Of a DNA stretch of 7,488 nucleotides, positions 1 through 5,251 are shown piece by piece. Made by a program: the position numbers and the translations under genes. Positions within the stretch are counted from its first letter, which is position 1, and the number at the start of each line of letters is the position of its first letter. The DNA is from F23-D06 sp045600525 (GTDB lineage: Bacteria > Bacteroidota > Bacteroidia > Bacteroidales > WCHB1-69), in the NCBI GenBank assembly GCA_045600525.1, contig JAZRYC010000120.1, positions 1-7,488 of the forward strand, written 5' to 3'. The notes below the pieces were generated by a model that was not told where the DNA came from, searched no databases, and worked only from the letters and a program-made list of their open reading frames with translations.

Positions 1-1
1 A

Positions 2-1636
2 TATGCGAGTGATCCATATAATTATGCGAATAGTATTTATGGGGTTTATCAAGATGTCCATTGTTCTCATTATTCCAATAATGGTGCGGTTAGAAAGTTG
101 GTAACCCAGGACCCGCCTTGCCGTAAGTTCGTGTTCAACTATGACCATATTGCTTTATATGGTCATAATAGCGGTTCGGGAAGCTCGCCCAATGAACAAG
201 ACAACGGATATTACAACACCTTTCAAATGGTGCTCTATGAGGGTACGAATATCATAGACGTTTATGTGAAGCATTGTAGTAAGGGACAGACGGCAACAGC
301 ATGTGGCGGTCAGGAAGGAGTGATTGGCTTGCAGAATGCGAAATCTTCCCAAATTATCATTGCTCCTGATAGAGGGGTTGGCTTTTGGGCAAATGATCAC
401 ACTCAGCAGGCCAATGATGAGGCATGGCGTTTTACTCCGGTTACACCTTTGGATGAAGATGCTACTATTGACTGGTATGAAAACGATACGGCGAATGTCA
501 GTATTGGTCAGACAATGAAGTTGATTGTGGATCCGCAGGAAACAACTAGCTACATTGCCAAATATGTATTTACGAATGCCGGTGGCGATCATTTCGTCTT
601 GTTGGATACGGTGAAGTTAGTCGTTACCGTTCCCGAAGTGGAACCTACAAATAATAGTAATGACCAGACTTGTCCAGGCAGTCACGTTACCCTGCAGGCA
701 GGTGCCGGCTCGCTGTCGGGTGTTACCCCTGAAAGCTATCTGTGGTCCAATGGCAGCACTGAGGAAAATCCTGTGATTGTGGCCCAGGAGACGGGCGATG
801 TTACTGTGACGGTGACCTTCAGCAATAACTGCAGACGCACGGAATCCACCACGGTCAATGTTACTCCGATGGATTTCCCGACAATCCTTGGCGACACCGC
901 CATCTGCAAGGGCGAATCAACCACGCTGCATGCCGTAATGGACGATCCTGCCTATACCATTCAATGGGAAGGTGGTCCTGCGGGCAATGACTATTTTGTG
1001 ACTCCCAATGACACTACGGCGTATGTGGTCCGTGCTATTTTGGGCGGCGACTGCTTTACCACGGATACTTTTACTGTGAATGTGCTGCCTCTGCCGAAAC
1101 CGCGTTTCACGGTGGCCGAAGAGGTGGTGGTCAATAATACGATTGGAACGGCTGAATGCTTTAGCAACTGCGATCCTTCGTATTCCCTCCATTGGAATTT
1201 CGATGACAAGTACTCCAGCCTGAATATCGTGACGGGCGAGCCTAATCCTTCCCACGACTATACTCATTCCGGCTATTATAACATTACCCTTACCGCAACG
1301 GATACCAACAACTGCCGCGACTCCATTACCCATAAGGTTCATGTGTATGTACCATATTATTATTATATACCCAATTCCTTCTCACCCAACGGTGATGGCT
1401 TGAACGAACGCTGGGAACCTAAAGGTGAGGGCGTGGATCCTGAAAAATTCTTCATGTGCATCTTTGATAGAAATGGCTATATGCTGTTCAAGACAACCAA
1501 TCCGTACGACTATTGGGATGGACGCTCCAAAGATGGAAGATTATGCCCGGCCGGTGTTTACGTTTATAGTATCAAATTGAAGAATTTGAATAATGAGGAT
1601 ATGGAATATAATGGAGCTATAACCCTTATCCGATAA
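2..1636 (+). CDS. T9SS type B sorting domain surface protein with Ig-like and PKD modules (5' end missing)
   Basis: The frame is open from the window edge, so the gene starts upstream; 544 residues are visible. In visible numbering, about 1-147 form a beta-rich region of the sort found at the front of many Bacteroidota secreted proteins (GVYQDVHCS, MVLYEGTNIIDVYVK, EAWRFTP). About 150-362 hold three Ig-like repeats with paired cysteines (for example CPGSHVTLQ and ICKGESTTLH). About 368-450 form a PKD-like domain (LHWNFDD, HDYTHSGYYNITLTATD). From about 455 to the end lies the gliding-motility-associated/T9SS type B sorting domain (YIPNSFSPNGDGLNERW, YWDGRSKDG, PAGVYVYSIKLKN). From family knowledge, this domain directs export across the outer membrane by T9SS and release or surface anchoring. 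The modules suggest an adhesin-like or cell-surface role, but the ligand is unknown and no catalytic domain is visible. The next gene starts 2 nt after the stop, so they are probably cotranscribed. Confidence 0.93.
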   Translation, partial: YASDPYNYANSIYGVYQDVHCSHYSNNGAVRKLVTQDPPCRKFVFNYDHIALYGHNSGSGSSPNEQDNGYYNTFQMVLYEGTNIIDVYVKHCSKGQTATACGGQEGVIGLQNAKSSQIIIAPDRGVGFWANDHTQQANDEAWRFTPVTPLDEDATIDWYENDTANVSIGQTMKLIVDPQETTSYIAKYVFTNAGGDHFVLLDTVKLVVTVPEVEPTNNSNDQTCPGSHVTLQAGAGSLSGVTPESYLWSNGSTEENPVIVAQETGDVTVTVTFSNNCRRTESTTVNVTPMDFPTILGDTAICKGESTTLHAVMDDPAYTIQWEGGPAGNDYFVTPNDTTAYVVRAILGGDCFTTDTFTVNVLPLPKPRFTVAEEVVVNNTIGTAECFSNCDPSYSLHWNFDDKYSSLNIVTGEPNPSHDYTHSGYYNITLTATDTNNCRDSITHKVHVYVPYYYYIPNSFSPNGDGLNERWEPKGEGVDPEKFFMCIFDRNGYMLFKTTNPYDYWDGRSKDGRLCPAGVYVYSIKLKNLNNEDMEYNGAITLIR

Positions 1637-1638
1637 TT

Positions 1639-2241
1639 ATGTCTTTCAAGACAAAGTATATAGAATCAATGATTGTGGGCATTGTCATGATGATGATGCC
1701 CATGATTGCATTTTCGCAGGACCTAGTGGACACGCTGCCCCCCATGGCCACGGGCTATGAATGGCTTTCTTATCGTGGAAATGCCGACATTGCCGATACG
1801 GGTGGAACCCGTTCCTGCGGTTTCTATATGGTGAACAGGGTGGACAGCATCCTCTATCTCAATGTGCATGCGTATGGCATTGAGGTGATGCGCTTTGTGT
1901 TTACTCCAGATAGCGCTATCTATGTGAACAAACTTACTAGTCAGTTCTATCGCGGCACGTATGCCCCTCTGCGTTTGCTGACAAAAATGCCTGTGGATTT
2001 CCCCTTTGTGCAAGCAGTCTTTAATGGGCATGCCGACAGTTTGCTCCAACATCAGCGCTTCTCTTGCGAGTATCACGACTTTGCGGCGGTGGATTCCACC
2101 GCCTCGTTCTTTACAACATTGGTGTTGAAGGATTTGGATCAGCTGGTGGAAATACGCGCCGACCTTAAGGTGGTTCGCTTCAATGTACCCGGACCAACGT
2201 CCATCCGCATACCTGAGAAATTCCAAGAACTGAAATGGTAG
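1639..2241 (+). CDS. Exported DUF4292-like protein, possibly LolA/LolB-like
   Basis: The product has 200 residues. Residues 1-26 are a signal peptide: basic start, a Met/Ile/Val-rich core, and a probable cleavage in AFSQ, the usual Bacteroidota signal peptidase I site. No lipobox cysteine is present, so the mature protein should be soluble in the periplasm or exported. Residues 79-108 (YGIEVMRFVFTPDSAIYVNK, then a Tyr/Gly pattern QFYRGTY) and the ending FNVPGPTSIRIPEKF resemble DUF4292, a Bacteroidota family I recall as having a lipoprotein-carrier-like fold. That match is from memory of the family pattern, not a search. DUF4292 proteins are often lipoproteins and somewhat longer, so this one is short and unusual in lacking the lipid anchor. 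The ATG lies 2 nt after the upstream stop and its end overlaps queG by 7 nt, which points to translational coupling. The function is inferred only: handling of lipids or lipoproteins is possible. Confidence 0.85.
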   Translation: MSFKTKYIESMIVGIVMMMMPMIAFSQDLVDTLPPMATGYEWLSYRGNADIADTGGTRSCGFYMVNRVDSILYLNVHAYGIEVMRFVFTPDSAIYVNKLTSQFYRGTYAPLRLLTKMPVDFPFVQAVFNGHADSLLQHQRFSCEYHDFAAVDSTASFFTTLVLKDLDQLVEIRADLKVVRFNVPGPTSIRIPEKFQELKW

Positions 2242-3188
2242 AGTCAGCATATTCCACTCATGGTCGTGTGCCGACGCTCTCTTCGCAACAGATCAAACAG
2301 TGGGCGTTGGATGCTGGCTTTGCTCGATGCGGCATTGCCCGTGCCCGTGTTTTGGAGCAGGGAAAACAGCGTTTTGAAGATGCCCTTTCCAAAGGACTTC
2401 ACGCGGAGATGAGTTTTCTCCAGCGCGAGGTGGAAAAACGTTTCGATCCATCCCTTCTCCTTCCGAATTGCCGCTCCGTCATTGTGGTACTGTTCTCCTA
2501 TCTTATAGCGGATGTTCCCCAAAGTGACCGCTATAGAACCGCTCGCTATACGTGGGTGCGCGACTATCATCTCACCGTGCGTGAGCAGCTGGAAAGGGTG
2601 GTGGAGGAAATTCAACGCGCGGAACCAACGACCCATTGCCGCATCACGGTCGATAGCTCCTGCATCTCAGAAAAGAACTGGGCGGTAGAGGCCGGGGTGG
2701 GGTGCTTTGGCAAAAACGGTCTCATCCATAATGACGATGGCTCTTTCTTCGTTATGGGTACGATTTTGACGGATGTGGATGTCGATTTCTACGATAAAAC
2801 GGCCGATTCCGACTGCGGGAATTGTCGGATATGCCAAGATAGATGCCCTGCGCAGGCCCTTTCGGAAGCCTATCGGGTAGATGCCCGAAAGTGCTTCGCC
2901 TATCATACAATTGAAAATAAAAATCCTGATAGAGAGACGCTTGTGAAAAGTCCAGGGGTCTTTGGCTGCGATGTGTGTCAGGAAGTTTGTCCCAAAAACA
3001 AAAAAAATATATCCGCTGAAACGAATGTATTGAAAAGTTCTGTATTTTTGCAGCTCCAAAATGAGGAACTGGAAAATTTGTCAAAAGAACAGTTTCAATA
3101 CTATTTTGGAGATACTGCAATAGCACGAAGAAAGTATGATCGATGGATGCGTGCTATAGAAACTAAGAAGACTCAAACCCAAGAATAA
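2235..3188 (+). CDS. queG: Epoxyqueuosine reductase QueG
   Basis: This is the cytoplasmic enzyme that reduces epoxyqueuosine to queuosine in tRNAs with GUN anticodons (Tyr, His, Asn, Asp), using cobalamin and two [4Fe-4S] clusters. The 317-residue product shows family landmarks in order: an N-terminal helix region (SSQQIKQWALDAGFARCGIA, 16-35), RDYH (109-112), the active-site segment with the likely catalytic Asp140 and GVGCFGKNGL (154-163), and cluster ligands CGNCRICQDRCP (Cys194, 197, 200, 204), Cys220 in DARKCFAYHTIE, and CDVCQEVCP (Cys245, 248, 252). The length matches short forms without the C-terminal HEAT-like extension of some orthologues. The ATG overlaps the stop of the preceding gene in ATGGTAG, typical of coupled translation; a GTG at codon 12 is a weaker alternative. 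None of the substrate tRNAs are nearby. The last 200 bases are visibly more AT-rich than the rest and may hold a promoter for kdsD. Confidence 0.96.
   Translation: MVESAYSTHGRVPTLSSQQIKQWALDAGFARCGIARARVLEQGKQRFEDALSKGLHAEMSFLQREVEKRFDPSLLLPNCRSVIVVLFSYLIADVPQSDRYRTARYTWVRDYHLTVREQLERVVEEIQRAEPTTHCRITVDSSCISEKNWAVEAGVGCFGKNGLIHNDDGSFFVMGTILTDVDVDFYDKTADSDCGNCRICQDRCPAQALSEAYRVDARKCFAYHTIENKNPDRETLVKSPGVFGCDVCQEVCPKNKKNISAETNVLKSSVFLQLQNEELENLSKEQFQYYFGDTAIARRKYDRWMRAIETKKTQTQE
3077..3109 (+). promoter_or_regulatory. Candidate internal promoter for kdsD and tRNA-Leu inside queG
   Basis: A TTTG at 3077-3080 is followed, 21 nt later, by TATTTTGG at 3102-3109. The latter differs by one base from the Bacteroidota -7 consensus TAnnTTTG, and 21 nt is within the usual spacing. 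The sequence around it is AT-rich compared with the rest of queG. Transcription would start near 3115, giving a leader of roughly 85 nt for kdsD. A perfect TATTTTTG also occurs at 3043-3050 but has no TTTG at a suitable distance. Such short motifs arise easily by chance in AT-rich DNA, so this is only a candidate. Confidence 0.25.
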
Positions 3189-3200
3189 AGAATCGCGACC

Positions 3201-4169
3201 TTGGACGAGAATGTAGATATCATCAGCTATGCTGGAAAAGTCTTGCAGGAAGAGGCAGATGCCGTGCAAAACCTCAGGCAATATCTAAACGATGATTTCG
3301 TCAAGAGTGTACAAACGATTCTTCATTCCAAAGGTCGGTTGATAGTGACGGGCATTGGTAAAAGTGCGATTATCGGACAGAAAATCGTAGCCACCCTGAA
3401 CTCCACCGGAACGCCGGCAGTCTTTATGCATGCTGCCGATGCCATACACGGAGACCTTGGCATTATTCAACCTGACGATGTTGTTCTTTGCATATCCAAG
3501 AGCGGCAACACACCTGAAGTTTCGTTGTTGACGCCCTTTCTGAAGAAAAATGGAAATGTCCTGATTGCAATGGTGGGCAATACGGATTCGCATCTGGCTC
3601 AGGAGGCTGATTTCGTGCTTAACTGCACGGTGGCCCGCGAAGCAAGTCCCAATAACTTGGCTCCGACCTGCAGCTCAACCGCCCAACTGGCTATAGGTGA
3701 TGCGTTAGCTTCCACGCTGATAAAGCTGCGCGGCTTTACATCGGAAGACTTCGCCCAATTGCACCCCGGCGGTATTCTAGGCAAGCGACTCTATATGAAA
3801 GTCAAAGACCTCTATAAGTTCAATGAGGTGCCTATGGTTGCCCCCGAATCCGCAATGCAGGACGTGATTTTGGAAATCTCCGGTAAGTGCCTCGGCGTTA
3901 CCGCGGTAGTGGAAGATGACCGAGTGGTCGGCGCCATAACCGATGGAGATCTTCGCAGAATGCTGGAGAAGTATCCTGATTACGGACACCTCAAAGCGCA
4001 GGATGTGATGACCAAAACTCCTAAGACCATTCACGAAAACACCCTCGTCGTGGATGCGTTAGATGTGATGAAAAGCAAAAACATCACGAATCTTTTCGTT
4101 GTTGATGACCATGAACGCTATCTCGGCGTCATCCATCTTCACGATATCATTAAGGAGGGAATATACTAA
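3201..4169 (+). CDS. kdsD: D-arabinose-5-phosphate isomerase (SIS domain plus two CBS domains)
   Basis: KdsD converts ribulose 5-phosphate to arabinose 5-phosphate, the first committed step toward Kdo, the inner-core sugar of lipopolysaccharide. The 322-residue product has an SIS domain (about 30-190: LIVTGIGKSAIIGQKIV, HGDLGII, CISKSGNTPEV, NLAPTCSSTAQLAIGDALA, LHPGGILGKRL) and two CBS domains (about 205-260 and 266-322). Lys54, Glu106, Glu147 and His188 fall in the same spacing as the catalytic residues known from E. coli KdsD (59, 111, 152, 193), so activity is expected. KpsF/GutQ paralogues share this architecture, but in Bacteroidota the Kdo role is most likely. The start is a TTG: an in-frame TAA (the queG stop) lies five codons upstream and there is no ATG until well inside the SIS domain. 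It follows queG by 12 nt and is followed after 1 nt by tRNA-Leu. Confidence 0.95.
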   Translation: MDENVDIISYAGKVLQEEADAVQNLRQYLNDDFVKSVQTILHSKGRLIVTGIGKSAIIGQKIVATLNSTGTPAVFMHAADAIHGDLGIIQPDDVVLCISKSGNTPEVSLLTPFLKKNGNVLIAMVGNTDSHLAQEADFVLNCTVAREASPNNLAPTCSSTAQLAIGDALASTLIKLRGFTSEDFAQLHPGGILGKRLYMKVKDLYKFNEVPMVAPESAMQDVILEISGKCLGVTAVVEDDRVVGAITDGDLRRMLEKYPDYGHLKAQDVMTKTPKTIHENTLVVDALDVMKSKNITNLFVVDDHERYLGVIHLHDIIKEGIY

Positions 4170-4170
4170 T

Positions 4171-4252
4171 GCCCGGATGGCGGAATTGGTAGACGCGTAC
4201 GTTTCAGGTGCGTATGCCGCAAGGTGTGCAGGTTCAAGTCCTGTTCCGGGCA
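4171..4252 (+). tRNA. tRNA-Leu (anticodon CAG)
   Basis: An 82-nt class II tRNA can be folded by hand. The acceptor stem is GCCCGGA (4171-4177) with TCCGGGC (4245-4251), and the discriminator base is A at 4252. The D arm has GCG/CGC with the loop GAATTGGTAGA. The anticodon stem pairs 4198-4202 with 4210-4214 (one G-U), and the loop TTCAGGT places CAG at 4205-4207, which reads CUG leucine codons. The variable arm (4215-4227) has a GCAA loop. The T arm pairs 4228-4232 with 4240-4244 around TTCAAGT. CCA is not encoded and must be added after transcription. The gene begins one base after the kdsD stop codon and is followed by a terminator. Confidence 0.97.
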
Positions 4253-4257
4253 CTTTT

Positions 4258-4290
4258 GAAACGCCGACTTTTGGTCGGCGTTTCTTGTTT
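4258..4290 (+). terminator. Rho-independent terminator after tRNA-Leu
   Basis: An 11-bp perfect stem, GAAACGCCGAC (4258-4268) with GTCGGCGTTTC (4274-4284), has a 5-nt loop and is followed by TTGTTT. It should end the unit that runs from the T9SS protein gene through the tRNA. The hairpin ends about 30-35 nt before the rsmI start codon, leaving little room for a separate rsmI promoter. Confidence 0.85.
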
Positions 4291-4319
4291 ATGCTTACCA
4301 ATATCAAAGCCTGCTCCGT

Positions 4320-4988
4320 ATGAAACTCTTCGTCGTCCCAACCCCCATCGGCAACATGGAAGATATCACCCTCCGCGCACTGAATGTGCTGAAAGCGGCT
4401 GATTTCATCCTCTGCGAAGATACTCGCACAACGCGCAACCTCCTTAAACACTATGAGATTGACAAACGCTGTGTGACCTACCATATTTTCAACGAACATG
4501 AACAGTTGGGAAAGTTCATTGCGCAAATCAAGACTTCTGAACAAGTTGCCCTCGTGAGCGATGCGGGTACGCCCGGCATTTCCGATCCGGGCTTCCTGCT
4601 GATTCGGGAGTGCATTGCCCAAGGTATTGAGGTTGAGTGCCTGCCGGGTCCGACGGCTTTTGTGCCGGCAGTGGTGCAGTCGGGACTGCCGTGCAGTAGT
4701 TTCTATTTCTATGGATTCCTTCCTCATAAAAAGGGCAAGGAGTCCTTGCTGAAACGTGTGGCTTCAATGGAGGAAACGGTGATATTCTACGAGTCTCCGC
4801 ATCGGCTGCTGAAGTCGCTGGAAAAAATGGTCGAGATTATCGGACCCGACCGTCAGATCTCCATATCCAAGGAGCTAACTAAAATATATGAATATACCTT
4901 CCGCGGAACGATCGCTGAGGCAGTGGAATATTTTTCACAAAAAGAGGTCAAGGGCGAATTCGTTATCGTACTGAAAGGAAATTGTTAA
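4320..4988 (+). CDS. rsmI: 16S rRNA 2'-O-ribose C1402 methyltransferase RsmI
   Basis: RsmI methylates the ribose of C1402 in the decoding centre of 16S rRNA using S-adenosylmethionine. The 222-residue product has the signature order of the family: VPTPIGNMEDIT at the N terminus (6-17), CEDTRTT (32-38), LVSDAGTPGISDPG (78-91), LPGPTA (108-113), FYESPHR (156-162) and the terminal GEFVIVLKG. These build the tetrapyrrole-methylase-type SAM-binding fold. The start is well fixed because the family usually begins only a few residues before PTPIGN. The protein stops after the catalytic fold and lacks the roughly 50-residue C-terminal helical part of E. coli RsmI, which I believe is normal in Bacteroidota. 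I found no convincing promoter in the 29 nt between the tRNA terminator and the ATG. A dispersed-type palindrome begins 5 nt after the stop codon. Confidence 0.96.
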   Translation: MKLFVVPTPIGNMEDITLRALNVLKAADFILCEDTRTTRNLLKHYEIDKRCVTYHIFNEHEQLGKFIAQIKTSEQVALVSDAGTPGISDPGFLLIRECIAQGIEVECLPGPTAFVPAVVQSGLPCSSFYFYGFLPHKKGKESLLKRVASMEETVIFYESPHRLLKSLEKMVEIIGPDRQISISKELTKIYEYTFRGTIAEAVEYFSQKEVKGEFVIVLKGNC

Positions 4989-4992
4989 TATG

Positions 4993-5018
4993 TAGAGACG
5001 TTGCGTGCAACGTCTCTA
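4993..5018. repeat. Dispersed-type palindrome (REP-like), possibly also the rsmI terminator
   Basis: The arms TAGAGACGTTGC (4993-5004) and GCAACGTCTCTA (5007-5018) are exact reverse complements separated only by GT. Palindromes ending in GTAGAGACG/CGTCTCTAC are, to my recollection, a recurrent dispersed element in Bacteroidota and some other phyla, comparable to REP elements mobilised by RAYT (Y1 transposase-like) enzymes. Only one copy is in this window and no transposase gene is visible. It lies 5 nt after rsmI and is followed by TCTTTATTCTT, a poor but usable U-rich stretch, so the RNA hairpin could end rsmI transcription. Confidence 0.7.
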
Positions 5019-5073
5019 TCTTTATTCTTCCAAAATCACCTCATATTATTACATCTCGCCCTTGTTGAAATGT

Positions 5074-5107
5074 TTTGGCGGATAGCAAGAAAAAAATCGT
5101 ATCTTTG
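5074..5107 (+). promoter_or_regulatory. Bacteroidota-type promoter for eno
   Basis: TTTG at 5074-5077 and TATCTTTG at 5100-5107 match the -33 (TTTG) and -7 (TAnnTTTG) elements of Bacteroidota primary-sigma promoters. The -7 element is a perfect match; the 22-nt spacer is slightly longer than the usual 19-21. The spacer is rich in A. Transcription should begin near 5112-5115, which gives eno a leader of about 140 nt. Confidence 0.7.
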
Positions 5108-5123
5108 TGGCGTAATATAGAAA

Positions 5124-5192
5124 GGTTTATTTGCCGAAGATTTGGCAGATTCAGTGCGTTTACCTTTATGATAAATGTTAAAGAAATAAACC
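5124..5192 (+). promoter_or_regulatory. Structured 5' leader of eno with competing RNA pairings
   Basis: Two pairings share bases. GGTTTATTT (5124-5132) is an exact 9-bp complement of AAATAAACC (5184-5192), enclosing 51 nt. ATTTGCC (5129-5135) can instead pair with GGCAGAT (5144-5150; one G-U) around an 8-nt loop. Full formation of both is impossible because 5129-5132 is used twice. The distal strand lies inside codons 6-9 of the small ORF at 5168. This could be a switch or simply an RNA stabiliser. I do not recognise it as a known riboswitch class, and it has no terminator-like T-run. Confidence 0.35.
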
Positions 5193-5242
5193 GTCTGTTT
5201 GAATTGAGTGCGCACTGGCTTGGTTTTGCAAACGGGTTTTAA
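5168..5242 (+). CDS. Candidate 24-residue small ORF/leader peptide ahead of eno
   Basis: An ATG at 5168 opens 24 codons ending in TAA at 5240-5242, just 9 nt before the eno ATG and wholly inside the predicted eno transcript. The peptide begins MINVKEINRLFELS and ends AHWLGFANGF; it could form a short amphipathic helix and has no signal peptide. The codons look ordinary for this genome. There is no run of one amino acid, so a classical attenuation peptide is unlikely. The bases before its ATG are not A-rich, which is unfavourable for initiation in Bacteroidota, whereas the bases before eno (TAATAAAAAGAT) are. An open frame this short can occur by chance, so its reality depends on conservation. 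Confidence 0.3.
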   Translation: MINVKEINRLFELSAHWLGFANGF

Positions 5243-5251
5243 TAAAAAGAT

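Noticed and set aside
98..100. TTG as start of the T9SS protein gene
   Set aside because: The frame is open to the window edge and the upstream residues (GVYQDVHCS) belong to the same conserved domain, so the real start is outside the window.
4152..4171. Perfect Shine-Dalgarno-like AAGGAGG 10 nt before an ATG at 4169
   Set aside because: It is the kdsD coding sequence for Lys-Glu-Gly; the ATG opens only seven codons inside the tRNA, and Bacteroidota rarely use such sites.
4099..4323. Plus-strand ORF of 74 codons across the kdsD end and the tRNA
   Set aside because: Its middle (MAELVDAYVSGAYAARC) is simply the tRNA-Leu gene read as protein, a familiar database artefact.
4059..4727. Minus-strand ORF of 222 codons opposite kdsD, the tRNA and rsmI
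   Set aside because: It runs across the tRNA and its terminator and its sequence is explained by the complementary strand of real genes.
4320..4988. RsmI as a truncated gene
   Set aside because: The catalytic fold is complete and ends in the normal GEFVIVL motif; lack of the C-terminal helical part is likely normal for this phylum.
5207..5216. Perfect 10-bp palindrome AGTGCGCACT in the eno leader as an operator
   Set aside because: A perfect 10-bp palindrome is expected several times by chance in a window of this size, and it lies well downstream of the promoter.
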